From assembly GCA_031259485.1 (NCBI GenBank), contig JAIRLH010000116.1:1-5467 (forward strand): a stretch of DNA of 5,467 nucleotides, in the 5' to 3' direction. Position 1 is the stretch's first letter; every line of letters starts with the position of its first letter. The stretch is from Elusimicrobiota bacterium. Lineage in GTDB: Bacteria > Elusimicrobiota > Elusimicrobia > Elusimicrobiales > Elusimicrobiaceae. A model generated the notes under the pieces. That model made no database searches. It was not told where the DNA came from and saw only the letters and a list, made by a program, of their open reading frames with translations. Of the stretch, positions 1 through 5,354 are shown one piece after another. The translations under genes were made by a program, and so were the position numbers.

Positions 1-662
1 CTCGCTGTGCAGTTTCTTGTTGCCATTCCTGAACAATAGCCTAAAGAAGTGCATGCTTTGCTTGTATCCTGCTTTTGCTCCGGACTTGTACACTTACCAT
101 CGCTTTCACATCCCAATAAACACTTACACTCGCATGTGTCCTCATTAAGAGTATAGCCATTACTACATGTCTTATCTCCGCAGTTGCATACTTCATCCGC
201 CTTCCCTATCACATTACCAAAACTTTCACATATATTCCCGCTACATCCAAGCCCCGAGTTATCATAGCTTGTTGAGAACGTAAATTCCGTTCCTCCTTTT
301 TCATATGTCGCGCTCATACAGCTTTTTACGTTATTGAGCGCAAGCGTATAATCCCCTACTTTCTTCGTTGCTCCTGTTGCAGTCTCTTTGGCGGGATTAG
401 TAGTTAACTGTCCCATTGCTGAAAAATCGTCATAATAACTGCGCGTGCGCGCATATTGCGCTATTTGTTTTGCTCTTACCATCTCTAGCAGATTTACAGC
501 TTCTATTGCGCGCGATTTACTTACTGCCTTTGTGTACAATGGATACGCTATTGCTGTTAGTACCGCTATCACCAATACTACTACTAATACTTCAGTTAGC
601 GTAAATCCACGGACAGAATGTTTTTTACTTCCCGTACACTGTTGATTTTCTCTGTTTGTCAT
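1..662 (-). CDS. Type IV pilin / pseudopilin-like protein, cysteine-rich, partial (3' end outside window)
   Basis: I translated this frame by hand. It gives 220 codons without a stop and runs off the left edge. Residues 1-19 form a short basic leader ending in R18-G19. The mature part would begin FTLTEVLVVVLVIAVL, with Phe at +1 and Glu at +5. That is the class III prepilin signal cut by a PilD-type peptidase, followed by the hydrophobic N-terminal helix (about residues 20-40) and an amphipathic stretch (YTKAVSKSRAIEA). The protein should be exported and built into a type IV pilus or type II secretion-like pseudopilus. Residues 140-218 hold 13 cysteines, several in CxC pairs (C159/C161, C177/C179/C181), resembling an EGF- or antistasin-type disulfide module. 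That part is unusual and its function is unknown. The ATG at 660-662 is chosen because GAGGAG lies five bases upstream and the leader has the right length. Codons are richer in A/T at third positions than in the operon next door. The N-terminal style recalls Elusimicrobium pilins. Confidence 0.87.
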   Translation of the reverse strand, partial: MTNRENQQCTGSKKHSVRGFTLTEVLVVVLVIAVLTAIAYPLYTKAVSKSRAIEAVNLLEMVRAKQIAQYARTRSYYDDFSAMGQLTTNPAKETATGATKKVGDYTLALNNVKSCMSATYEKGGTEFTFSTSYDNSGLGCSGNICESFGNVIGKADEVCNCGDKTCSNGYTLNEDTCECKCLLGCESDGKCTSPEQKQDTSKACTSLGYCSGMATRNCTA

Positions 663-667
663 ACACG

Positions 668-673
668 CTCCTC
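668..673 (-). promoter_or_regulatory. Ribosome binding site of the pilin gene
   Basis: On the minus strand GAGGAG is followed by five bases and then the ATG at 662. It fixes the pilin start codon and gives the expected short prepilin leader. Confidence 0.75.
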
Positions 674-712
674 ATTACTGGTTAGCTTTTTGGTCAGATG
701 GGCTGACTTAAC

Positions 713-744
713 ATTATAGTATATACTTTCCCCTCTCTTGTCAA
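713..744 (-). promoter_or_regulatory. Sigma-70-type promoter for the pilin gene
   Basis: Read on the minus strand, a perfect -35 box TTGACA (739-744) is followed after 17 bases by TACTAT (716-721, 4 of 6 consensus). A perfect TATAAT overlaps it at 713-718 with a 20-base spacer. Transcription would begin near 705-709, giving a leader of about 45 bases. The exact -10 is uncertain, but the -35 is textbook, so the gene probably has its own housekeeping promoter. Confidence 0.55.
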
Positions 745-873
745 GGAGAATATTTTTAATTTCGGAATGTCCCAGTTTAAAGCAGTTATATGTCATTGCG
801 GGTAATAGAGTAAAAAAGTTGGTAATTAAAAGGATAGGAGCAAAAAACATCTAAATTTTATTATCTGCGCTGC

Positions 874-904
874 TTCACACCCGTATCTCAAACTTTTGTA
901 AAAT
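874..904 (+). promoter_or_regulatory. Possible promoter of the gatC operon, close to the start codon
   Basis: TTCACA (874-879, 5 of 6 to the -35 consensus) is followed by TGTAAA (897-902, spacer 17) or TAAAAT (899-904, spacer 19). If real, transcription would begin at or within a few bases of the gatC ATG at 911, making the mRNA leaderless. There is no better candidate between 780 and 870. The match is modest, so the call is tentative. Confidence 0.3.
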
Positions 905-910
905 AAGTTT

Positions 911-1189
911 ATGGCGATAACAATTGACGAAATAAAAAAGACCGCGAAACTGGCCAAATTTGAAATAACGCAAGAGGAAGCCAATCTCTATGCCGCGCAG
1001 CTTTCCGCCGTGCTGGACTGGGCCGCGCAATTGCAAAGCGTAGATACTTCCGCAACTGCCGCCGCGCCTGTGCAAAACTCCGCGCCGCTGCGAGCGGATA
1101 AAGCGGCAATCAATCCCGCCGCGCCGGCCATAACCGCGGCCTTTAACGATAGAGAAAATAATTTACTCAGGGTAAAAAAAGTTTTATGA
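911..1189 (+). CDS. gatC: Aspartyl/glutamyl-tRNA(Asn/Gln) amidotransferase subunit C (GatC)
   Basis: This 92-residue protein matches GatC in length and layout. It opens with the typical ITIDEIKKTAKLAKFEI helix (family pattern: three to four hydrophobic positions, then xAKLAxLE). A central QLSAVLDWAAQLQSVDT helix and a short tail with LRAD follow. GatC wraps around GatA and stabilises the GatA-GatB complex in the cytoplasm; it is not itself catalytic. The start at 911 is the only reasonable one: an in-frame TAA lies at 899-901, and the family motif begins right after the Met. No Shine-Dalgarno sequence precedes it. The stop codon overlaps the gatA start by four bases (ATGA), so the two are probably translationally coupled. 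Composition is alanine-rich, like gatA. The call is firm because of the gatA neighbour. Confidence 0.94.
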   Translation: MAITIDEIKKTAKLAKFEITQEEANLYAAQLSAVLDWAAQLQSVDTSATAAAPVQNSAPLRADKAAINPAAPAITAAFNDRENNLLRVKKVL

Positions 1190-2586
1190 TGAAAGCGCGC
1201 GAAACCGCCCAAAAAGTCCGCGCCGGCGTCATTACGGCAACGCAGGCCGCGCAAGATTGTTTGGCACAGATAGAAAAACTTAATCCGCAGCTCAACGCTT
1301 TCCTTGAAATCTTTGGGGAGGAGGCCTTGGCACGCGCGGCGCAAATAGACGCAAAACCCGCGGCGCAAAGGGGAGCGCTGGCTGGCATATGCGTCGCGCT
1401 CAAAGACAATATGGAATTTGCGGGCCACACAATGTCCTGCGCGTCGCGTATGTTGGCCGGTTATAAAGCCGTCTATAACGCGACGGTTGTTGAACGGCTG
1501 CTCGCGGCCGACGCCATAATTATAGGCCGCGCTAATATGGACGAATTTGCAATGGGCTCCTCCAACGAGAATTCCGCTTTCGGCCCCGTTAAAAACCCTT
1601 TGGATTTAACGCGCGTGAGCGGCGGCAGCAGCGGCGGCAGCGCGGCCGCGGTGGCGGCTGGAATGGTTTCGCTTGCGCTGGGCAGCGATACGGGCGGCTC
1701 TATACGTCAGCCGGCGGCTTTTTGCGGCGTTGTCGGCATTAAACCGACTTACGGGCGCGTATCGCGCCGCGGACTGGCGGCTTTTGCGTCGTCCTTAGAC
1801 CAAATCGGCCCGATAACTGCCGACGTGGAAGACAATATTTTGGCGCTTTCAGTAATTTCGGGCGAGGACAAAAATGACAGTACCTGCGCCGCGCGCGCGC
1901 CATTTGCGGCGGAAAATTGTGAAGTTAAAAATCTCACGGTCGGCGTGCCGCAGGATTTTATTAAAGATTTGAACCCTGCTATCGCCTCCGCGCTGGGCAA
2001 AGCCAAAGGAGTATTGCAAAACAAAGGCGTAAAATTTAAGGACATATCGCTGCCGCACGCAAAATACGCGCTGCCGGCTTATTATATTGTTGCGTGCAGC
2101 GAGGCGTCTTCTAACCTCGCGCGGTTTGACGGTCTGCGTTACGGACATAAAGCGCAGGACGCAAAGGATTTGGAGGATACTTACCTCAAAAACCGCGCGG
2201 CTTTCGGGCCCGAGGTTAAGCGCAGGATAATGCTTGGCACTTATTCGCTGGGCAGCGCGCACGCGCAGGATTATTACCTGAAAGCCAAAAAAGTCTGCGA
2301 TGTAATACGGCGGGATTTTGAGCTTGCCTTCAGCGGCGTTGACGCTATCCTGACGCCGGCCACGCCTACGACGGCTTTTAAACTTAACGATAAAAACAAG
2401 GATTTGCTGTCGCTTTACCTTTCCGACCTTTATACCGTGCCGGCTAATATTGCCGGCGTGCCGGCCGTGAGCGCGCCCTTCGGGCGCGACGGCGATAATT
2501 TGCCAATAGGCCTGCAGGTTTACGGGAATTATTGTGAGGAGAATAAAATTTACGCGCTCGCGGCCGCGCTGGAGGGGCAATGGTGA
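1186..2586 (+). CDS. gatA: Aspartyl/glutamyl-tRNA(Asn/Gln) amidotransferase subunit A (GatA), glutamine amidase
   Basis: GatA is the amidase-signature subunit that hydrolyses glutamine and feeds ammonia to GatB. GatB then converts misacylated Glu-tRNA(Gln) and/or Asp-tRNA(Asn) to the correct amidated form. All parts of the Ser-cisSer-Lys catalytic triad are visible: Lys73 in VALKDN, Ser148 in SGGSSGGSAAAVAAG, and Ser172 in GSDTGGSIRQPA. Their spacings (75 and 24 residues) equal those I recall for Staphylococcus aureus GatA (79/154/178). The FAMGSSNENSAFGPVKNP and GIKPTYGRVSRRG blocks are also GatA-specific compared with other amidases. The protein has 466 residues, slightly shorter than the usual 480-490 because the C-terminus ends soon after IGLQVYG. 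The first two codons are both ATG; the first gives the four-base overlap with gatC. It overlaps the next gene by seven bases, so the three genes form one operon. GC-rich third positions are marked. Confidence 0.98.
   Translation: MMKARETAQKVRAGVITATQAAQDCLAQIEKLNPQLNAFLEIFGEEALARAAQIDAKPAAQRGALAGICVALKDNMEFAGHTMSCASRMLAGYKAVYNATVVERLLAADAIIIGRANMDEFAMGSSNENSAFGPVKNPLDLTRVSGGSSGGSAAAVAAGMVSLALGSDTGGSIRQPAAFCGVVGIKPTYGRVSRRGLAAFASSLDQIGPITADVEDNILALSVISGEDKNDSTCAARAPFAAENCEVKNLTVGVPQDFIKDLNPAIASALGKAKGVLQNKGVKFKDISLPHAKYALPAYYIVACSEASSNLARFDGLRYGHKAQDAKDLEDTYLKNRAAFGPEVKRRIMLGTYSLGSAHAQDYYLKAKKVCDVIRRDFELAFSGVDAILTPATPTTAFKLNDKNKDLLSLYLSDLYTVPANIAGVPAVSAPFGRDGDNLPIGLQVYGNYCEENKIYALAAALEGQW
2571..2577 (+). 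promoter_or_regulatory. Ribosome binding site for the Nudix gene, inside the end of gatA
   Basis: GGAGGGG lies within the last gatA codons. Measured from the GGAGG core, it is 4 bases from the ATG at 2580 and 7 bases from an in-frame GTG at 2583. The GTG would give a classic four-base GTGA overlap with the gatA stop, so the true start is either of these two adjacent codons. Confidence 0.6.
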
Positions 2587-3026
2587 TACCCGAATTCTCG
2601 TGCGGCGGCGTTATGCTGGACGGCAATAAAGTGCTTTTGGTGCAGGTCAAAAGCATGAAAGGCCGCAAGATTTGGACTTTTCCCAAAGGCCATATAGAGC
2701 ACGGGGAAACCCCGCGTCAGGCCGCGCTGCGCGAAGTACTTGAAGAAACGGGCTATAAAGCCGCCATCGTGCGCCCGCTGCTTAAAGTGCGCTATGCTTT
2801 CACGCTCAAAGGCAACTATGTGAAAAAAGTTGTGCAGTGGTATTTGATGAAGAAGCTGGGCCGCATCGGCCGCCACGACCCGAGCGAAATTTTGGCCATT
2901 AACTGGGTATCCCTTGGAAAGGCCAAGGAGATGGTGGAATATCCCAGCGATATCCGCCTGCTGGAGATTGTTGACGCCGCCAGGCCCCGCATCCCCGTCC
3001 CGCCCGAAGAGGTTGAGGGAGTTTAA
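2580..3026 (+). CDS. Nudix (MutT-family) hydrolase, Ap4A-hydrolase-like
   Basis: The 148-residue protein contains a complete Nudix box (GX5EX7REUXEEXGU) at residues 37-59: G37, E43, then R51-E52-V-L-E55-E56-T-G58-Y59. The acidic residues bind the Mg2+ or Mn2+ that drives hydrolysis of a nucleoside diphosphate linked to another group. The lead-in WTFPKGHIE-x-GE is the form typical of diadenosine tetra/hexaphosphate hydrolases (NUDT2, Thermus Ndx1 type), so clearance of dinucleoside polyphosphates is the best guess. Other small Nudix substrates, such as oxidised nucleotides or RNA 5' ends, cannot be excluded. The single-domain length is normal and there is no signal peptide, so it is cytoplasmic. 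It is the last gene of the gatC-gatA operon, overlapping gatA by seven bases (four if GTG at 2583 is used). Ap4A is a by-product of aminoacyl-tRNA synthetases, which gives a loose thematic link to its neighbours. Confidence 0.92.
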   Translation: MVIPEFSCGGVMLDGNKVLLVQVKSMKGRKIWTFPKGHIEHGETPRQAALREVLEETGYKAAIVRPLLKVRYAFTLKGNYVKKVVQWYLMKKLGRIGRHDPSEILAINWVSLGKAKEMVEYPSDIRLLEIVDAARPRIPVPPEEVEGV

Positions 3027-3079
3027 CCGCTTAATCTCCGCGCCCTGTATTTTTGCCGTCAATGGTGGCCGAAGCCTAT

Positions 3080-3120
3080 AAAAAAGGCATATAAGCTAGA
3101 AAACTTATATGCCTTTTTTT
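3080..3120. terminator. Bidirectional rho-independent terminator
   Basis: A perfect 10-bp stem (GGCATATAAG at 3086-3095 with CTTATATGCC at 3104-3113) encloses an 8-base loop. It is flanked by six A (3080-3085) and seven T (3114-3120), so either strand reads as stem plus U-tract. It sits 54 bases after the Nudix stop and 15 bases from the stop of the convergent transporter gene, and should end both transcripts. Confidence 0.94.
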
Positions 3121-3134
3121 GCGTTAATTCAGTA

Positions 3135-4502
3135 TTAGTTCACGCCGTGCATCCACTGCCTGATTCTGCCAGAGAATAGCCAGACGAGCAGGGCGAAAAC
3201 GACAAGTATCACGCCCGGGACGGTGAAGAAAGTAGTCAGCGTCCACGAAGTGGAGAATTTGGCGAAGTACCCGCCCATTATATTTCCTATGAAAGAAGAC
3301 GTAAGCCATATGCCCATCATCAGCGACATAAATTTGGCGGGCGACAGCTTGGTAACCATTGACAACCCGACGGGAGATAAGCACAGCTCGCCGCAGGTGT
3401 GAATGACGAACAAGGCTATCAGCCACATCATATTTATAGGTCCGTCAACCAGAAAACGCGAACCGAAAGCCAGCACCAAAAAGCCCACGCCGGTCAAAAA
3501 GATGCCCCAGCCGAATTTGGTAGGTATGGAGGGCTCTTTTTCCTTCTTTCCCATATTGATCCACATTTTTGCAAACAACGGCGCAAGTATTACTACCGCA
3601 ATGGGATTTATTGACTGGAACCACGAGGCTTTAATTTCATAAAGCCCGATGAAAGGCAGGTTTACCATCCTGTTGATGGATTCGCTTGCGAACACGCTCA
3701 GGGAAGAGCCGGCTTGTTCAAAGAAAGCAAAAAAGAAAATAGCTATAAACGTAAATGTGAATATCGCCAAAAGCCTGTCCTTTTCTTCGCTTGTTAGAGG
3801 TTTGTTTAATTCAGCCGCGTTGGGGGCGGTGCTTTTTGAGACTGGCTTAAGGCCGATATCGCCCAAGAATTTCTTCTGCTGGGTTAAATACCAGACAAGA
3901 CCGATAATCATTCCGATGCCTGCGGTCATAAAACCCCATCTCCACTGTACCCAGTCCGCGGAGGTAGCGGTTACTTCTCCCACGAAGCCGGTTATAAACG
4001 GCGCGATAAACGCGCCCACGTTAATACCCATGTAGAAAATGGTAAAACCGCCGTCGCGGCGCGGGTCGTTGGGTTCGTAAAGCTCGCCGACTATTGAGGA
4101 AATGTTCGGTTTAAAAAACCCGTTGCCAAATATAATAAGGCCAAGACCGGCGAACAAAGCTATCCTTGCCGGCAAGAAACCGTAAGAGGCAATCATAAAC
4201 TGACCCGCCGCCATTAAAATCGCGCCGATGGTTATGGAATGCCTTTTGCCGATAAATTTATCGGCTATCCAACCGCCGAGAACAGGCGTAAAATAGACCA
4301 AACCTGTGAACCATGCATATATTTCATAGGCTGTATTCTTATCAAAACCTATGACCGAACTTATCATAAACAGAGTGAGCAAAGCTCTCATGCCATAATA
4401 GTTGAAGCGTTCCCACATTTCAACCATGAAGAGCATGAAAAGGCCTTTGGGGTGGCCTCTTTTTATCAGTTCTTCATTTCTTGCTGCAGTTGCTGCGTCC
4501 AT
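3135..4502 (-). CDS. POT/PTR2-family proton-dependent oligopeptide transporter
   Basis: The 455-residue polytopic membrane protein carries the POT hallmarks. These are ExxERFxYYG (EMWERFNYYG, residues 28-37) in the first helix, GGWIADKFIGKRHSI (about 75-89), the PTR2 signature FYMGINVGAFIAP (about 155-167), FEQAGSSL in helix 7, and GELCLSPVGLSMVTKLSP (about 370-387) with the conserved helix-10 Glu. The family imports di- and tripeptides through the inner membrane by proton symport, using the ExxER motif for coupling. I count about 12 hydrophobic segments. The hydrophilic linker between helices 6 and 7 (about residues 207-243) seems too short and polar to hold the two extra helices (HA/HB) found in many bacterial POTs. 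The start at 4502 is supported by AGGAG six bases upstream and by the family-like N-terminus (RGHPKGLFMLF). It is a single-gene transcript with its own promoter, convergent with the Nudix gene across a shared terminator. The peptide substrate is inferred from the family. Confidence 0.96.
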   Translation of the reverse strand: MDAATAARNEELIKRGHPKGLFMLFMVEMWERFNYYGMRALLTLFMISSVIGFDKNTAYEIYAWFTGLVYFTPVLGGWIADKFIGKRHSITIGAILMAAGQFMIASYGFLPARIALFAGLGLIIFGNGFFKPNISSIVGELYEPNDPRRDGGFTIFYMGINVGAFIAPFITGFVGEVTATSADWVQWRWGFMTAGIGMIIGLVWYLTQQKKFLGDIGLKPVSKSTAPNAAELNKPLTSEEKDRLLAIFTFTFIAIFFFAFFEQAGSSLSVFASESINRMVNLPFIGLYEIKASWFQSINPIAVVILAPLFAKMWINMGKKEKEPSIPTKFGWGIFLTGVGFLVLAFGSRFLVDGPINMMWLIALFVIHTCGELCLSPVGLSMVTKLSPAKFMSLMMGIWLTSSFIGNIMGGYFAKFSTSWTLTTFFTVPGVILVVFALLVWLFSGRIRQWMHGVN

Positions 4503-4508
4503 GTTATT

Positions 4509-4513
4509 CTCCT
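4509..4513 (-). promoter_or_regulatory. Ribosome binding site of the peptide transporter gene
   Basis: On the minus strand AGGAG is followed by six bases and then the ATG at 4502. This is near-ideal spacing and supports the chosen start. Confidence 0.8.
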
Positions 4514-4548
4514 GACCTTAACAATAGCTTAACAATTACTTCTATTAC

Positions 4549-4576
4549 ATTATATAAAATACGCTGGTATTGTAAA
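4549..4576 (-). promoter_or_regulatory. Sigma-70-type promoter for the peptide transporter
   Basis: Read on the minus strand, TTTACA (4571-4576, 5 of 6 consensus) is followed after 16 bases by a perfect TATAAT (4549-4554). The predicted start near 4541-4543 gives a leader of about 40 bases. No clear operator repeat is seen next to it. Confidence 0.68.
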
Positions 4577-4601
4577 GCGGTATTATAAAGCATTTTTTGC
4601 A

Positions 4602-4719
4602 GATTGCGTCGCAGCTTGGCAAAAAGCCGGATACCCGATCAGATCCCCGATTACGACTTTCGGGGACGGGCTATTCGGGTATGACAAAGAGACAGACTTG
4701 ATTAAAGCCTCGCAATCAC
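4602..4719. repeat. Nested palindromic intergenic repeat (two stacked hairpins with repeat-family ends)
   Basis: An outer 8-bp perfect stem (ATACCCGA at 4631-4638 with TCGGGTAT at 4675-4682) encloses an inner 7-bp perfect stem (TCCCCGA at 4644-4650 with TCGGGGA at 4660-4666, 9-base loop). Flanking it are GATTGCGTCGC (4602-4612) and CCTCGCAATCAC (4708-4719). The latter is the reverse complement, with one change, of GTCATTGCGAGG at 5409-5420. Strings of the GTCATTGCGAGG...GAAGCAATC and CCCCGATTACGACTTTCGGGG kind recur between genes in many bacterial genomes, as I remember them. This is probably a composite of such dispersed repeats rather than a terminator, because no T-tract follows. Confidence 0.6.
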
Positions 4720-4769
4720 TTAAAATGAGGCCTTGATTAACAACCTCCGGCATGTCTACGTCTCACCAG

Positions 4770-4970
4770 CTACTGGTTGGTATCGTATTCTTTTTTACAG
4801 TAAGGAACGCTAATAGTCCTAACCGGATTATCATCACAAACAATAGGAGAGAAGCCGTAGCAAAGATAATATGCATTTATATCATGCTGGATGTCTCCAT
4901 ATATAGTTTTTGGTTTGTTTTCATTGCAGGTTTTGAAAACTGAGTCAGTACGCGGAGATTTTTTGAATAT
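4770..4970 (-). pseudogene. Possible decayed cysteine-containing small protein (fragment)
   Basis: On the minus strand 66 codons are open between an in-frame TAA (4971-4973) and a TAG (4770-4772), but there is no usable start codon. The encoded segment has balanced, protein-like composition with four cysteines, in the contexts KTCNENKP, YLCYGF, IVCDD and PYCKKEYDTNQ. In another minus frame just upstream (up to 5056), the codons LKTVAAIFIFDLPLIFSS resemble a signal peptide preceded by AGAGGAG but lacking an ATG. The two frames meet near the TA microsatellite. A plausible reading is a small exported cysteine protein broken by a repeat-length change and start loss. The family is not recognised and chance openness is quite possible. 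Confidence 0.25.
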
Positions 4971-4971
4971 T

Positions 4972-4990
4972 TATATATATATAGATATAT
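4972..4990. repeat. Imperfect TA microsatellite
   Basis: Six TA units (4972-4983) are followed by one G and three AT units (4985-4990). It lies at the point where the two minus-strand partial frames would have to be joined, and it is a natural site for slippage. Confidence 0.7.
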
Positions 4991-5067
4991 GCGTGTGAGA
5001 TAAGAACTGAAAATGAGCGGTAAGTCAAAAATAAATATCGCGGCGACCGTTTTTAATCTCCTCTAGT

Positions 5068-5349
5068 TTGCCTGCTGCATTATCCCGTATCAGTCCTGGT
5101 TTTGCCAAATCCATAGAATCTTTGCCAACGCGCCCTCAGACCCAAGATGTATTGGTCTATTATCCGAACTACGAAAGCTGCGAGGCGGCTTACACCGTGC
5201 TGTTGGATAAAGCTATCACCGATGCCGGCAAAATCTACTGCGAGTCTCACAATAACACTGCTGAAAAAGTATGTGAAAGTATGGGCGTCAAGCGGTTGTC
5301 GCCCTTTACAAGCGTCTGCGTCGGCATCTGCCAAGGCTATGCGCTGTAA
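5068..5349 (+). pseudogene. Headless pilin-like C-terminal remnant, or small hypothetical protein
   Basis: The frame is open from 5035 to the TAA at 5347-5349. Its only start candidate is TTG at 5068, giving 93 residues, with no purine-rich ribosome binding site before it. The sequence looks genuinely coding, with GC-rich third positions unlike the AT-rich flank. It contains DVLVYYPNYESCEAAYTVLL, a pair KIYCESHNN...KVCESMG, and ends SVCVGICQGYAL. The [IV]CES[FM]G motif is shared with the intact pilin at the left of this window (residues 144-149, ICESFG). A C...C-x-S/T-L/M-G pattern near the C-terminus is how I remember many Elusimicrobium pilins. There is no prepilin leader or hydrophobic helix. 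In another plus frame, ATG at 5013 opens 17 codons that end at TAG 5064. The best reading is a truncated pilin 3' end; a small secreted protein with a frameshifted start is the alternative. Confidence 0.42.
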
Positions 5350-5354
5350 TTTAT

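Larger units (their letters stand above)
4503..5067. other. Gene-poor stretch between the transporter and the pilin-like remnant
   Basis: After the transporter promoter this 565-base stretch contains no intact gene I can support. It holds a nested hairpin repeat (about 4602-4719), a short hairpin ACCAG-cta-CTGGT (4766-4777), a start-less cysteine-containing frame on the minus strand (4770-4970) and an imperfect TA repeat (4972-4990). The right half is AT-rich. A plus-strand frame at 4752-4943 is open, but its composition is not convincing. Confidence 0.6.

Noticed and set aside
416..645. Short plus-strand open frames opposite the pilin gene
   Set aside because: They are antisense to a strong prepilin N-terminus and are leucine/threonine-rich mirror images of its hydrophobic helix, with no ribosome binding site.
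659..850. 63-codon minus-strand frame in the intergenic region
   Set aside because: It runs through the pilin promoter and ribosome binding site and has no recognisable domain.
988..1428. 146-codon minus-strand frame across gatC and gatA
   Set aside because: It is antisense to two well-recognised genes. It is kept open by their GC-rich third positions.
1849..2580. 243-codon minus-strand frame opposite gatA
   Set aside because: Long, but arginine-rich and antisense to the catalytic protein. It has no motif and no start signal.
2550..3062. 170-codon minus-strand frame opposite the Nudix gene
   Set aside because: The plus strand carries a perfect Nudix box in operon context, so the antisense frame is a shadow.
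3649..4035. 128-codon plus-strand frame opposite the transporter
   Set aside because: It is antisense to conserved POT motifs and has no ribosome binding site.
4631..4682. Nested hairpin as a transcription terminator
   Set aside because: No run of T follows the stem on either strand, and no gene ends next to it, so it fits a dispersed repeat better.
4752..4943. 63-codon plus-strand frame beginning MSTSHQLL
   Set aside because: The hydrophobic, AT-driven composition, no ribosome binding site and no recognisable domain make it unconvincing. The opposite strand reads more like protein.
5080..5334. 84-codon minus-strand frame opposite the pilin-like remnant
   Set aside because: The plus-strand frame has the cysteine motif shared with the window's pilin, whereas this frame has nothing recognisable.
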